The notes beneath the pieces were generated by a model. It was not told the DNA's origin. It did no database searches and was given only the letters and a program-made list of their open reading frames with translations. From Streptomyces ardesiacus (GTDB lineage Bacteria; Actinomycetota; Actinomycetes; Streptomycetales; Streptomycetaceae), in NCBI RefSeq assembly GCF_003112575.1, contig NZ_BEWC01000001.1:496001-560000 (forward strand): a DNA stretch of 64,000 nucleotides, given 5' to 3'. A program made the position numbers and the translations under genes. Positions 43,067 to 52,650 of the stretch are shown in pieces; position 1 is the first letter of the stretch, and every line of letters begins with the position of its first letter.

Positions 43067-43248
43067 TCCTCGACGCTCCAGCGGCCCACCTCCCGGTACG
43101 CCGAGTCGTAGACCGCCGAGCCGTCGCCGGGCCGCATGGCGTAGTGCTTCAGGTTGCCGCCCCAGTAGCGCAGGATCCGCTGCAGTTCGCCCGCGGGGTC
43201 CTCGGCGAGCGCGCCCTCGTCCATGGTGACTTCGAGAAGGAACTTCAT
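43054..43248 (-). CDS. Conserved 64-aa hypothetical protein
   Basis: MKFLLEVTMDEGALAEDPAGELQRILRYWGGNLKHY, then DGSAVYDSAYREVGRWSVE: a small acidic protein with a helix preceded and followed by strands. I have seen similar short proteins in actinomycetes without assigned function. GAAGG lies just before the ATG; a GTG at 43281 (VNGEFNEILEG) is a possible alternative. Its stop lies inside the endonuclease V 3' end. The 167-nt gap 43249-43415 shows nothing clear. Confidence 0.65.
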   Translation of the reverse strand: MKFLLEVTMDEGALAEDPAGELQRILRYWGGNLKHYAMRPGDGSAVYDSAYREVGRWSVEDQAG

Positions 43249-43415
43249 GCCTTCAAGGATTTCATTGAACTCCCCGTTGACACTTGGCCGCGCACCGTCC
43301 CCGGCAGCGGAGGGCGCAGTGCGTGAAAGTCTCCACGGGGAGGTCCGGGCGCCCGGGCGGATCTGAGTACGCGTACGGATGTGCCGCCGTCCGCCGGCCC
43401 GGCAGGGTGGGCGGC

Positions 43416-43562
43416 ATGACTTTCCACCGTGCACCCAAGTACTCGGCCGAGCCCGGCCGGCCCGTCGGACGGGCCGTGACCGCGGGACTGGTGCTGGCGG
43501 TGGGCGCGGGCCTGGCCTGGATCGGCGGGATGATCTACACCCTCGCCGGGTGGTCCGGGTAG
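43416..43562 (+). CDS. Small single-helix membrane protein, 48 aa
   Basis: MTFHRAPKYSAEPGRPVGRAV precedes one strongly hydrophobic helix (about residues 20-44, TAGLVLAVGAGLAWIGGMIYT), a typical small inner-membrane protein. Third-position G/C is high. GGGTGGG lies upstream as a weak ribosome site. Function unknown. It converges on the reductase gene, 36 nt away. Confidence 0.5.
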   Translation: MTFHRAPKYSAEPGRPVGRAVTAGLVLAVGAGLAWIGGMIYTLAGWSG

Positions 43563-43598
43563 GCGTCGCCCCTGAGCGGCCCGCTCCTCCCTGGCCGG

Positions 43599-44774
43599 TC
43601 AGCGGGTCGCGGCCACCCGGAACCCGATGCCGGCCGCCCGCAGCCGGTCGGTGAGCGCGTCGCCCATCGCCACGGCCGTCGTGACCTGTCCGGCCGTCGG
43701 CGGCAGGGCGTCGAGGGCGAGGCACAGCGCCGCCTCGGCGAACATCTTGGCCGTCTCGTCGTACCCCGGGTCGCCGCCCGACACCTCGGTGAACACCTTG
43801 CGGCCGCCGCCCTCGCCCACGAAGCGGACCGAGAACCAGCTCCTCGCCCGCCGCTCGGCGCTCGGACCGTCGCCCGGCGCGAGCCGGCCGGACAGCAGGC
43901 GCCGGGCGGGCGGCACCTGCGCCGCCGCCACCAGCGCGCCCACGGCCGCCACCCCGCCCACCGCGACGGGCAGGCGCCGTACGGCCGCGTAGTGGCGGTA
44001 GCGGAAGTCCGGGCCGTAGCGCTCCAGGGCCCTGGCCGACCGGCGCACGATCTGCGCGTCCACGGTCGGCAGCGGCAGCGCCCACGCCCCCACCTCACCG
44101 GCGAACCGCGGCGTCCCCGCCGGCGTCGCCACCCGGCGGCCGGCCAGCCGTGGTTCGTGCCGCCGGCGTTCCAGCGCGGCGGCCCGCAGCCGACGGCCGC
44201 GTGCGAACTGACCCAGCGCGGAGGCGAGCGTCCCGCCCGAGAACGCGGCGCCCACCCGTACGAAGCCGTCCACGCTCAGCGGCACACCCTCCGGCAGGTG
44301 CCGCACGGTGAAGTGGACGCCGAGGTCGTGCGGGACGGAGTCGAAGCCGCAGGCGTGCACCAGGCGGGCGCCGGTCTCCCGTGCGCGGGCGTCGTGGCGC
44401 ACGTACGTCAGGTCCACGAACTCGGGCTCCCCGGTGAGGTCGAGGTAGTCCGTGCCGGCCTCCGCGCAGGCCGCGACCAGCGCGTCGCCGTACCGGACGT
44501 AGGGGCCGACCGTCGTGGCCAGCACACGCGCGTGCCGGGCGAGTTCGCGCAGCGAGTCCGGGTCGGACACGTCCGCGAGCAGCACGCCGACGTCCTCGGC
44601 GGGCAGCCGGTCGCGCAGGCGGCGCAGCTTCTCCCCGTCGCGCCCGGCGACCGCCCAGCGCAGCCCCTTCGGCGCGTGCGCGGCGAGGTACTCCGCCGTC
44701 AGTTCGCCGACGAAGCCCGTCGCCCCGAACAGCACGATGTCGTACGGCCGGTCGGCCACCTTCAGCCTGCTCAT
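43599..44774 (-). CDS. Saccharopine-dehydrogenase-like / trans-acting enoyl reductase family protein
   Basis: A 391-aa NAD(P)-binding protein. GATGFVGEL at residues 18-26 is the Rossmann dinucleotide motif, followed by AVAGRDGEKL, TTVGPYVRYGDALV and HACGFDSVPHDLG. This is the SCCPDH/trans-acting enoyl reductase pattern seen in mycobacterial lipid genes (Rv2449c/Rv2953-like). It probably reduces a lipid or polyketide intermediate. No operon partner is present; the adjacent divergent gene begins the acyl-CoA operon. Confidence 0.87.
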   Translation of the reverse strand: MSRLKVADRPYDIVLFGATGFVGELTAEYLAAHAPKGLRWAVAGRDGEKLRRLRDRLPAEDVGVLLADVSDPDSLRELARHARVLATTVGPYVRYGDALVAACAEAGTDYLDLTGEPEFVDLTYVRHDARARETGARLVHACGFDSVPHDLGVHFTVRHLPEGVPLSVDGFVRVGAAFSGGTLASALGQFARGRRLRAAALERRRHEPRLAGRRVATPAGTPRFAGEVGAWALPLPTVDAQIVRRSARALERYGPDFRYRHYAAVRRLPVAVGGVAAVGALVAAAQVPPARRLLSGRLAPGDGPSAERRARSWFSVRFVGEGGGRKVFTEVSGGDPGYDETAKMFAEAALCLALDALPPTAGQVTTAVAMGDALTDRLRAAGIGFRVAATR

Positions 44775-44889
44775 GACATCCCTCCGTCACCCGTCGGCAA
44801 CCCCTGGGTCCGCAGCACGCGCCGTTGCCGGTGGCTGAGGCTAGCGTGAGGACCGCGCGGCCCGGACAGGAGCCCGCGCACACTTGGCT

Positions 44890-44939
44890 AAGCGCTTGCT
44901 CGTCCGGGTCTTGTGCCCGGGGGAACAGGTTCTTAGCAT
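44890..44939 (+). promoter_or_regulatory. Promoter and palindrome upstream of the CaiB operon
   Basis: TTGTGC (44911-44916) and TAGCAT (44934-44939) are separated by exactly 17 nt, a good vegetative promoter. The 8-bp palindrome AAGCGCTT (44890-44897) lies just upstream, inside GCTAAGCGCTTGC, a candidate TetR/FadR-type site. Binding is inferred. Confidence 0.5.
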
Positions 44940-44980
44940 CACTGGTGTTACATCGGTTGTGTCACAGAGCAGGGGGCTGG

Positions 44981-46168
44981 ATGTCGGAGGCGAGGACGCC
45001 GACGCGGAAGCCGGGCACCGAGGGCCCGCTCACGGGCGTGCGCGTGGTCGAACTGGCCGGCATCGGGCCCGGGCCCTTCGCCGCCATGCTCCTGGCCGAC
45101 CTGGGCGCCGACGTGGTCCGCGTCGACCGCCCCGGCGGTCCGGGCCTCGGGATCGACCCCGCCCGCGACGTCACCAACCGCAACAAGCGCTCCGTGGTCG
45201 TCGACCTCAAGGCCCCGGACGGCCCCGCCCGCGTCCTGGACCTCGCCGAACGCGCCGACGTCCTGATCGAGGGCTACCGCCCCGGCGTCGCCGAACGGCT
45301 CGGCGTCGGCCCGGGGGACTGCCACGCCCGCAACCCGGCGCTCGTCTACGGCCGCATGACCGGCTGGGGCCAGGACGGCCCGCTCGCCCGGCGCGCCGGG
45401 CACGACATCGGGTACATCGCGCTCACCGGCACACTCGGCATGATCGGCGCCCCCGACGAGCCGCCGGCCGTCCCCGCCAACCTGCTCGGCGACTACGCGG
45501 GCGGTTCCCTCTACCTGGTCGTCGGCGTCCTCGCCGCCCTGCACCACGCACGCGCGAGCGGCACCGGGCAGGTCGTGGACGCCGCCATCGTGGACGGCAC
45601 CGCCCACCTCTCCACGATGATCCACGGCATGCTCGCCGCCGGAGGCTGGCAGGACCGGCGCGGCGCCAACCTCCTCGACGGCGGCTGCCCCTTCTACGGC
45701 ACCTACGAGACGGCCGACGGCCGGTACATGGCGGTCGGTGCGCTCGAACCGCAGTTCTACGCCGAGTTCATGCGGCTCCTCGGCGTCCCCGACCCGGTAC
45801 CGGCCCGTGACGACACGGCCCGCTGGCCCGAGCTGCGGGCCGCCGTCGCCGCCCGGTTCAAGTCCCGTACCCGCGAGGAGTGGACGGCCGTCTTCGCCGA
45901 CTCCGACGCCTGCACGGCCCCCGTGCTGTCGCTGCGCGAGGCCCCGCACCACCCGCACCTCGCCGCCCGCTCCACCTTCACCGACCACGGCGGCATCACC
46001 CAGCCGGCCCCCGCGCCCCGCTTCTCCGCGACCCCTACGGCGGTACGCACGGGGCCCGCCCTGCCCGGCGCCGACGCCGAGTCCGTGGCCCGCGACTGGG
46101 ACCTGCCCCGTGAGCCGGGCCCGTCCCCGGCGTCCCGCCCCGACCCCGCAGTGCACACCCCTCAGTGA
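44981..46168 (+). CDS. CaiB/BaiF-family CoA transferase (alpha-methylacyl-CoA racemase-like)
   Basis: A 395-aa class III CoA-transferase-fold protein. [33 protein letters not shown] is the family N-terminus; [22 protein letters not shown] contains the conserved catalytic region. The GHDIGYIAL wording and residue pattern favour alpha-methylacyl-CoA racemase over a transferase. It would allow beta-oxidation of branched acyl-CoAs with the following thiolase and FadB-like genes. AGGGGG lies five nt before the ATG at 44981. First gene of a three-gene operon. Confidence 0.87.
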   Translation: MSEARTPTRKPGTEGPLTGVRVVELAGIGPGPFAAMLLADLGADVVRVDRPGGPGLGIDPARDVTNRNKRSVVVDLKAPDGPARVLDLAERADVLIEGYRPGVAERLGVGPGDCHARNPALVYGRMTGWGQDGPLARRAGHDIGYIALTGTLGMIGAPDEPPAVPANLLGDYAGGSLYLVVGVLAALHHARASGTGQVVDAAIVDGTAHLSTMIHGMLAAGGWQDRRGANLLDGGCPFYGTYETADGRYMAVGALEPQFYAEFMRLLGVPDPVPARDDTARWPELRAAVAARFKSRTREEWTAVFADSDACTAPVLSLREAPHHPHLAARSTFTDHGGITQPAPAPRFSATPTAVRTGPALPGADAESVARDWDLPREPGPSPASRPDPAVHTPQ

Positions 46169-46179
46169 AAGGCCTGCCA

Positions 46180-47394
46180 GTGAGCACCGAAGCGTATGTG
46201 TACGACGCGATCCGCACTCCGCGCGGACGTGGCAAGGCGAACGGCGCCCTGCACGGCACGAAGCCCGTGGATCTGGTCGTGGGTCTGATCCATGAGGTCC
46301 GTGCGCGGTTCCCGGGTCTGGATCCGGCGGCGGTGGACGACGTCGTGCTGGGTGTGGTGGGTCCGGTCGGGGACCAGGGTTCGGACATCGCGCGGATCGC
46401 GGCGATCGCGGCGGGGCTGCCGGACACGGTGGCCGGTGTGCAGGAGAACCGCTTCTGTGCGTCGGGTCTTGAGGCGGTGAACCTGGCGGCGGCGAAGGTC
46501 CGTTCGGGCTGGGAGGACCTGGTCCTGGCGGGCGGGGTGGAGTCCATGTCCCGCGTCCCGATGGCCTCGGACGGCGGCGCCTGGTTCAACGACCCGATGA
46601 CCAACCTCGCCACCAACTTCGTCCCGCAGGGCATCGGCGCCGACCTGATCGCCACCATCGAGGGCTTCTCGCGCCGTGACGTGGACGAGTACGCCGCCCT
46701 CTCCCAGGAGCGCGCGGCCACCGCCTGGAAGGAGGGCCGCTTCGAGCGCTCCGTCGTGCCGGTGAAGGACCGCGCCGGTCTCACCGTCCTCGACCACGAC
46801 GAGCACATGCGGCCCGGGACCACCGCGGAGTCCCTGGCGAAGCTCAAGCCGTCCTTCGCCGACATCGGCGAGCTGGGCGGTTTCGACGCCGTGGCGCTGC
46901 AGAAGTACCACTGGGTGGAGAGGATCGACCACGTCCACCACGCGGGCAACTCCTCGGGCATCGTCGACGGCGCCTCCTTGGTCGCCATCGGTTCCCGGGA
47001 GGTCGGGGACCGCTACGGCCTCACCCCGCGTGCGCGGATCGTCTCGGCCGCCGTCTCGGGTTCCGAGCCGACCATCATGCTCACCGGCCCCGCCCCGGCC
47101 ACTCGGAAGGCGCTGGCGAAGGCCGGGCTGACCGTCGACGACATCGACCTGGTCGAGATCAACGAGGCTTTCGCGGCGGTCGTCCTGCGTTTCGTCAAGG
47201 ACATGGGGCTTTCGCTGGACAAGGTCAACGTCAACGGCGGGGCCATCGCGCTCGGCCATCCGCTGGGTGCGACCGGCGCGGTGATCCTCGGCACCCTGGT
47301 CGACGAACTGGAGCGCCAGGACAAGCGCTACGGCCTTGCGACCCTGTGCGTGGGCGGCGGCATGGGCATCGCCACCGTCGTCGAGCGCGTCTGA
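46180..47394 (+). CDS. Acetyl-CoA acyltransferase (thiolase, FadA-type)
   Basis: A 404-aa thiolase. The nucleophilic cysteine is in [21 protein letters not shown] supplies the active-site Asn/Glu, GHPLGATGA the histidine and TLCVGGGMG the second cysteine. With the FadB-like protein downstream it completes beta-oxidation. A GTG at 46180 with AAAGG upstream is preferred; a GTG at 46165 overlapping the CaiB stop as GTGA is possible. It starts 11 nt after the CaiB gene and ends 42 nt before the FadB gene. Confidence 0.92.
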   Translation: MSTEAYVYDAIRTPRGRGKANGALHGTKPVDLVVGLIHEVRARFPGLDPAAVDDVVLGVVGPVGDQGSDIARIAAIAAGLPDTVAGVQENRFCASGLEAVNLAAAKVRSGWEDLVLAGGVESMSRVPMASDGGAWFNDPMTNLATNFVPQGIGADLIATIEGFSRRDVDEYAALSQERAATAWKEGRFERSVVPVKDRAGLTVLDHDEHMRPGTTAESLAKLKPSFADIGELGGFDAVALQKYHWVERIDHVHHAGNSSGIVDGASLVAIGSREVGDRYGLTPRARIVSAAVSGSEPTIMLTGPAPATRKALAKAGLTVDDIDLVEINEAFAAVVLRFVKDMGLSLDKVNVNGGAIALGHPLGATGAVILGTLVDELERQDKRYGLATLCVGGGMGIATVVERV

Positions 47395-47436
47395 CCCCCT
47401 CCCGACGGACACGACGGACACCTGGAGCACACCCTC

Positions 47437-49617
47437 ATGAGCACCGAGCCCACCACCATCCGCTGGGAGCAGGACGACACCGGCGTCGTCACCCTCGTCC
47501 TCGACGATCCCGACCAGTCCGCGAACACCATGAACCAGGCGTTCCGCGACTCCCTGGCGGCCGTCACCGACCGCCTGGAGGCCGAGAAGGACTCCCTCCG
47601 CGGCGTCATCGTCACCTCCGCCAAGAAGACCTTCTTCGCGGGCGGCGACCTGCGCGACCTCATCCGCGTCACCCCCGAGACCGCCCAGGACCTCTTCGAC
47701 GGCGGCATGGCCGTCAAGCGGAACCTGCGCCGCATCGAGACCCTCGGCAAGCCGGTCGTCGCCGCCATGAACGGCGCGGCCCTCGGCGGCGGCTACGAGA
47801 TCGCGCTCGCCTGCCACCACCGCGTCGCCCTCGACGCGCCCGGCTCCAAGATCGGCTGCCCCGAGGTCACCCTCGGCCTGCTCCCCGGGGGCGGCGGCGT
47901 CGTCCGCACCGTCCGGATGCTCGGCATCACCGACGCCCTGCTGAAGGTCCTCCTCCAGGGCACCCAGTACAACCCGCGCCGCGCCCAGGAGAACGGCCTG
48001 GTCGACGAGGTCGCCGACAGCCGCGAGGACATGCTCGCCAAGGCCCGCGCCTTCATCGACGCCCACCCGGAGTCCGCCCAGCCCTGGGACAGGCCCGGTT
48101 ACCGCATCCCCGGCGGCACCCCTTCCCACCCGAAGTTCGCGGCCAACCTGCCCGCCTTCCCGGCCAACCTGCGCAAGCAGACCAACGGCGCCCCCTACCC
48201 GGCGCCGCGCTCCATCATGGCCGCCGCCGTCGAGGGCGCCCAGGTCGACTTCGAGACCGCCCAGGTCATCGAGGCCCGTTACTTCGTCGAACTGGCCGCC
48301 GGGCAGACCTCGAAGAACATGATCCAGGCGTTCTTCTTCGACCTCCAGGCGGTCAACTCCGGGGCCAACCGCCCCAAGAGCGTCGAACCGAGGAAGGTCA
48401 CCAAGGTGGCCGTGCTGGGCGCCGGGATGATGGGCGCGGGGATCGCGTACTCGTGCGCCCGCGCGGGCATCGAGGTCGTGCTGAAGGACGTCGCCCTGGA
48501 GTCGGCGGTCAAGGGCAAGGCGTACTCGGAGAAGCTGTGCGCGAAGGCCGTCGCGAAGGGGCGCACCAGCCAGGAGAAGGCCGACGCGCTCCTCGCCCGG
48601 ATCACGCCGACCGCGGAGGTGGCCGATCTCGCGGGCTGTGACGCGGTGATCGAGGCGGTGTTCGAGGACACCTCGCTCAAGCACAAGGTGTTCCAGGAGA
48701 TCGAGCACGTCGTCGCCCCCGACGCCCTGCTGTGCTCCAACACCTCGACGCTGCCGATCACGGCACTGGCCGAGGGCGTCGAGCGCCAGGCCGACTTCAT
48801 CGGGCTGCACTTCTTCTCGCCGGTGGACAAGATGCCGCTGGTGGAGATCATCAGGGGCGGGCGGACGGGGGAGGAGGCGCTGGCCCGCGCGTTCGACCTG
48901 GTCCGGCAGATCGGCAAGACGCCGATCGTGGTGAACGACTCGCGGGGTTTCTTCACCTCGCGGGTCATCGGCCACTTCATCAACGAGGGTGTCGCGATGG
49001 TGGGGGAGGGCATCGAGCCCGCCTCCGTGGAGCAGGCGGCGGCCCAGGCGGGTTACCCGGCCAAGGTGCTGTCCCTGATGGACGAGCTGACCCTGACCCT
49101 CCCCCGCAGGATCCGCGAGGAGACGAAGCGGGCCGTGGAGGAGGCGGGCGGCACCTGGACCGCGCATCCCGCCGAGGCGGTCGTCGACCGCATGGTCGAC
49201 GAGTTCGGGCGGCCGGGACGCTCCGGCGGCGCCGGCTTCTACGAGTACGGCGAGGACGGGAAGCGGGTGCGGCTGTGGCCGGGCCTGCGTGAGCACTTCA
49301 CCAAGCCGGGGTACGAGATCCCGTTCCGGGACATGCAGGAGCGCATGCTCTTCTCGGAGGCGCTGGACACCGTCAAGCTCCTCGAAGAGGGCGTCCTGAC
49401 CTCGGTCGCCGACGCCAACATCGGCTCGATCTTCGGCATCGGGTTCCCCGGCTGGACGGGCGGTGTCCTGCAGTACGTCAACGGCTACGAGGGCGGCCTG
49501 CCCGGCTTCGTCGCCCGCGCCCGTGAGCTGGCCGACCGCTACGGCGAGCGCTTCACCCCGCCCGCCCTGCTGGTGGAGAAGGCGGAGAAGGGGGAGGTCT
49601 TCACCGACGGCCGCTGA
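47437..49617 (+). CDS. FadB-type multifunctional beta-oxidation protein (enoyl-CoA hydratase / 3-hydroxyacyl-CoA dehydrogenase)
   Basis: A 726-aa enzyme. The N-terminal crotonase domain has KKTFFAGGDLRDL and GAALGGGYEIALACHH with the oxyanion and glutamate positions. The dehydrogenase half begins VAVLGAGMMGAGIAY (NAD-binding), then SNTSTLPITALA, GLHFFSPVDKMPLVEII and a C-terminal domain. It hydrates enoyl-CoA and oxidises the 3-hydroxyacyl-CoA to feed the thiolase upstream. Last gene of the operon, converging on the MerR gene nine nt away. Confidence 0.94.
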   Translation: MSTEPTTIRWEQDDTGVVTLVLDDPDQSANTMNQAFRDSLAAVTDRLEAEKDSLRGVIVTSAKKTFFAGGDLRDLIRVTPETAQDLFDGGMAVKRNLRRIETLGKPVVAAMNGAALGGGYEIALACHHRVALDAPGSKIGCPEVTLGLLPGGGGVVRTVRMLGITDALLKVLLQGTQYNPRRAQENGLVDEVADSREDMLAKARAFIDAHPESAQPWDRPGYRIPGGTPSHPKFAANLPAFPANLRKQTNGAPYPAPRSIMAAAVEGAQVDFETAQVIEARYFVELAAGQTSKNMIQAFFFDLQAVNSGANRPKSVEPRKVTKVAVLGAGMMGAGIAYSCARAGIEVVLKDVALESAVKGKAYSEKLCAKAVAKGRTSQEKADALLARITPTAEVADLAGCDAVIEAVFEDTSLKHKVFQEIEHVVAPDALLCSNTSTLPITALAEGVERQADFIGLHFFSPVDKMPLVEIIRGGRTGEEALARAFDLVRQIGKTPIVVNDSRGFFTSRVIGHFINEGVAMVGEGIEPASVEQAAAQAGYPAKVLSLMDELTLTLPRRIREETKRAVEEAGGTWTAHPAEAVVDRMVDEFGRPGRSGGAGFYEYGEDGKRVRLWPGLREHFTKPGYEIPFRDMQERMLFSEALDTVKLLEEGVLTSVADANIGSIFGIGFPGWTGGVLQYVNGYEGGLPGFVARARELADRYGERFTPPALLVEKAEKGEVFTDGR

Positions 49618-49626
49618 GCCGTCGGA

Positions 49627-50370
49627 TCACCCGTCGGAGTCCTCGAGCGCCTCGGCACCCGCGTCCGTACCGGCCTCCTTGTCGAGCCACTCCCGCAGTT
49701 CCTCGCGCAGCGACCGCTGGAACGTGGTCAGCAACGCCTGCACCACCAGCGGGTGCATGTGGGCGGACAGCGACCGCACGTCCGGCGCGTCGCGTTCGGC
49801 GACCGCGTCGCGCAGCAGCCGCGACAGGTCCCGCGCGGCGGCGCGGGAGTGCTCCAGGAGGGCGGTGCGGGCGGCGAGGACCGTCTCGGGGGAGAAGGGC
49901 ACGTCGAGCAGCTCGACGCCGAGCCGGAGCAGCCCGGCGTCGACGCGGTAGCCGTCGCCGTCGGGCACCACGACGTCCATCGACCCCAGCCGGCCCACCT
50001 CCTCGTCGGTGAGCGGTCGCCCCGCCCGCCTGCCCAGCTCCTCCCGGGTGACCCGTTCCACCGTCTCCGGTGCCCAGGAGGCCACCACCGCGCGGTGCAG
50101 CGCCAGGTCGTGGGCGCTCAGGTCCGACGGCAGCCGCCCGAGGTAGCGCTCGATGGCGGCCAGCGTCATGCCCTGGTGCTGCAGCTCCTCGATCAGCGCC
50201 AGCCGGGCCACGTGCTCCCGGCCGTAGTGCCCGACCCGGCGCGGGCCGAGCACCGGCGGCGGCAGCAGCCCTCTGGTGCCGTAGAAGCGGACCGTGCGCA
50301 CCGTGACACCGGCCCGCGCGGCCAGCTCGTCGATCGTGAGGGTCGGCTCCGCGGTGTCGGTCGTCGTCAT
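49627..50370 (-). CDS. MerR-family transcriptional regulator
   Basis: A 247-aa regulator. The MerR winged helix is TIDELAARAGVTVRTVRFYGTRGLLPPP, with HVARLALIEELQHQGMTLAAIERYL behind it. The roughly 150-residue C-terminal domain has no metal-binding cysteines, so a lipid or small organic ligand is more likely than a metal. No Shine-Dalgarno; a -10 GATACT ends 7 nt before the ATG, so the mRNA is probably leaderless. It converges on the beta-oxidation operon and is divergent from the permease. Confidence 0.88.
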   Translation of the reverse strand: MTTTDTAEPTLTIDELAARAGVTVRTVRFYGTRGLLPPPVLGPRRVGHYGREHVARLALIEELQHQGMTLAAIERYLGRLPSDLSAHDLALHRAVVASWAPETVERVTREELGRRAGRPLTDEEVGRLGSMDVVVPDGDGYRVDAGLLRLGVELLDVPFSPETVLAARTALLEHSRAAARDLSRLLRDAVAERDAPDVRSLSAHMHPLVVQALLTTFQRSLREELREWLDKEAGTDAGAEALEDSDG

Positions 50371-50377
50371 GTGGAGC

Positions 50378-50383
50378 AGTATC
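50378..50383 (-). promoter_or_regulatory. -10 hexamer GATACT, 7 nt before the MerR ATG
   Basis: GATACT keeps the key A and T of the -10 consensus; the 7-nt gap to the ATG predicts a leaderless transcript. The rest of the 258-nt divergent gap to the permease shows no clear repeat. Confidence 0.45.
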
Positions 50384-50628
50384 GCTGTCTCACCAGTGCT
50401 GTGAAACCTCTCGCGCACCCGGCGCCCGTCTCTTGCCCGCGCCGTGCAGACCATCGGCGGATCTTGTGAGAAGTCACGCTGTGTGACATGAGCCACCGCA
50501 TGCCCACGCAGAGTCGTGGGAAGGTGCTGCGTTGGTCTGTGCCGCGTCAAGGGTGGTGCGGGCCCGAGACACAGGTACGGACGACTCGGGCGCACCCCGC
50601 CCGAGGGCACCAGAGAGTGGAACCACCC

Positions 50629-52095
50629 GTGAGCAAGGACGCCGTCGACACGGCACAGACCGCCGCCCGGCCCGGGGCGACCGGAACCATCCCCGCGGAC
50701 GCGGGCGACGCCGGTTACAGCAAGGACCTCAAGCCCCGCCACATCAACATGATCGCCATCGGCGGCGCGATCGGCACCGGGCTCTTCCTCGGCGCCGGCG
50801 GGCGCCTGCGCGACGCGGGCCCCGCGCTCGCGATCGCCTACCTCGTCTGCGGCGTCTTCGCGTTCTTCGTGGTCCGGGCCCTCGGCGAGCTGGTCCTCTA
50901 CCGGCCCTCCTCCGGTTCCTTCGTGTCGTACGCGCGCGAGTTCCTCGGTGAGAAGGGCGCCTACGTCGCCGGCTGGATGTACTTCCTCAACTGGTCGACC
51001 ACCGGCATCGCCGACATCACCGCGATCGCGCTGTACACGCACTACTGGAGCATGTTCACGAGCATCCCCCAATGGGTGCTCGCCCTCGTCGCCCTCGCGG
51101 TGGTCCTGGCCGTGAACCTCATCTCCGTGAAGATCTTCGGCGAGATGGAGTTCTGGTTCGCGATCGTCAAGGTCGCCACCCTCGTCGGCTTCATGCTGAT
51201 CGGCATCTTCCTGCTCGCCACCCAGCACGACGTGGGCGGACACACCCCGGGCCTCGGCATGATCACCGACCACGGCGGCTTCTTCCCGCAGGGCATGATG
51301 CCGGTGATCGTCGTCATGCAGGGCGTGATCTTCTCCTACGCCGCCCTGGAGCTGGTCGGCGTCGCCGCCGGCGAGACCGCCGAGCCGGAGAAGGTCGTCC
51401 CGCGCGCGGTCAACTCCATCATGTGGCGCGTCGCCCTGTTCTACGTCGGCTCGGTCGTCCTGCTGGCACTGCTGCTGCCGGGCTCGCTCTACTCCGGCGA
51501 CGAGAGCCCGTTCGTCACCGTCCTGTCGAAGATCGGCGTCCCGGCGGCCGGCGACGTGATGAACCTCGTCGTCCTCACCGCGGCGATGTCCTCCCTGAAC
51601 TCCGGCCTGTACTCCACCGGACGCATCCTGCGCTCCATGGCGACCGCCGGATCCGCGCCGAGGTTCACCTCCGTCATGAGCCGCAGCCAGGTGCCCTACG
51701 GCGGCATCCTGCTCACCTGCGGCGTCTGCGTCCTCGGCGTCGGGCTGAACTTCCTGGTGCCGAGCAAGGCCTTCGAGATCGTCCTGAACGTCGCCTCGCT
51801 CGGCATCATCAGCACCTGGGTGATCATCATGATCTGCCACCTGGTCTTCGTCCGCCGGGCGCGGTCGGGGCTGGTCGGCCGTCCGCACTTCCGGCTGCCC
51901 GGCAGCCCGGTCACCGAGGTCGTCACGATCGGCTTCCTGCTGGCCGTGCTCGTCCTGATGTGGAACGACGCGGAGGTCGGCCGCAAGACCCTCTTCCTGG
52001 TCCCCGTGATCGCCGTGATGCTGGTGGCGGGCTGGTTCGGCGTCCGGCGCCGGGTGACCGAGAACGCGGCGCGGGAGCCCTCCCGCACGGAGTAG
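50629..52095 (+). CDS. ansP: Amino-acid permease, probably L-asparagine type
   Basis: A 488-aa AAT-family (APC superfamily) permease with twelve hydrophobic segments. HINMIAIGGAIGTGLFLGAG is the substrate-binding first helix, followed by SYAREFLGEKGAYVAGWMYFLNW and YAALELVGVAAGETAEPEK. This pattern fits the AnsP/GabP/CycA group. The asparagine assignment leans on recalled synteny with SCO6734. The GTG at 50629 has AGAGAG upstream. No associated asparaginase is present in the window. Confidence 0.88.
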   Translation: MSKDAVDTAQTAARPGATGTIPADAGDAGYSKDLKPRHINMIAIGGAIGTGLFLGAGGRLRDAGPALAIAYLVCGVFAFFVVRALGELVLYRPSSGSFVSYAREFLGEKGAYVAGWMYFLNWSTTGIADITAIALYTHYWSMFTSIPQWVLALVALAVVLAVNLISVKIFGEMEFWFAIVKVATLVGFMLIGIFLLATQHDVGGHTPGLGMITDHGGFFPQGMMPVIVVMQGVIFSYAALELVGVAAGETAEPEKVVPRAVNSIMWRVALFYVGSVVLLALLLPGSLYSGDESPFVTVLSKIGVPAAGDVMNLVVLTAAMSSLNSGLYSTGRILRSMATAGSAPRFTSVMSRSQVPYGGILLTCGVCVLGVGLNFLVPSKAFEIVLNVASLGIISTWVIIMICHLVFVRRARSGLVGRPHFRLPGSPVTEVVTIGFLLAVLVLMWNDAEVGRKTLFLVPVIAVMLVAGWFGVRRRVTENAAREPSRTE

Positions 52096-52140
52096 CCCGC
52101 CACCGGCAGCGGGGGCCGGGGCACTGTCAGTGGCGGCCCG

Positions 52141-52146
52141 TACGGT
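52141..52146 (+). promoter_or_regulatory. -10 hexamer TACGGT, 6 nt before the macrodomain ATG
   Basis: TACGGT is followed by GGCGTC and the ATG at 52153, with no Shine-Dalgarno between, consistent with a leaderless transcript. Confidence 0.45.
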
Positions 52147-52152
52147 GGCGTC

Positions 52153-52638
52153 ATGTCGGAGATCAGGTATGTCCGGGGCGACGCCACCACACCGACGGCC
52201 AAGGGCGTCAAGGTGATCGCCCATGTCTGCAACGACCTCGGAGGCTGGGGCAAGGGCTTCGTCCTGGCCGTCTCCCGCCGCTGGCCCGAGCCGGAGGCGG
52301 CCTACCGCGCCTGGCACCGCGACCGTGCGGCCAACGACTTCGCCCTGGGCGCCGTCCAGTTCGTCCAGGTCGGGCCGTACGTGTGGGTGGCCAACATGAT
52401 CGGCCAGCACGGCATGCGCAGGGGCAGCAAGGGCGTGCCCCTGCGCTACGAAGCCCTCGGCACCGCCCTCGGCCGCCTCGCCGGCGGGGCGGCCGAGCTG
52501 GACGCCTCCGTGCACATGCCCCGCATGGGCTGCGGCCTCGCCGGCGGCACGTGGTCCCGCGTGGAGCCACTGATCACGGAGCGGCTCACCGGACGCGGCA
52601 TCCCCGTGACCGTCTACGACCACGGGGACACCGCCTGA
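52153..52638 (+). CDS. Macrodomain protein (ADP-ribosyl hydrolase, SCO6735-like)
   Basis: A 161-aa stand-alone macrodomain. RYVRGDATTP is the adenine-contact aspartate region, VIAHVCNDLGGWGKGFVLAVS the loop that contacts the distal ribose, and HMPRMGCGLAGGTW the phosphate loop. Length and loop sequences match S. coelicolor SCO6735, reported (from memory) as a glutamate-ADP-ribose hydrolase structurally like TARG1, related to DNA damage and antibiotic production. It is monocistronic behind a leaderless promoter and converges on the M1 peptidase gene. Confidence 0.93.
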   Translation: MSEIRYVRGDATTPTAKGVKVIAHVCNDLGGWGKGFVLAVSRRWPEPEAAYRAWHRDRAANDFALGAVQFVQVGPYVWVANMIGQHGMRRGSKGVPLRYEALGTALGRLAGGAAELDASVHMPRMGCGLAGGTWSRVEPLITERLTGRGIPVTVYDHGDTA

Positions 52639-52650
52639 GGCCGCCGGGGC

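Noticed and set aside
46162..49296. A minus-strand frame of 1044 codons opposite the thiolase and FadB genes
   Set aside because: Shadow of real genes in high-GC DNA; no recognised motif and low-complexity composition.
49627..52623. A minus-strand frame of 998 codons
   Set aside because: Only its last quarter (49627-50370) is the MerR gene; the rest is the antisense shadow of the permease and macrodomain genes and is rich in meaningless Asp/His/Gly/Gln repeats.
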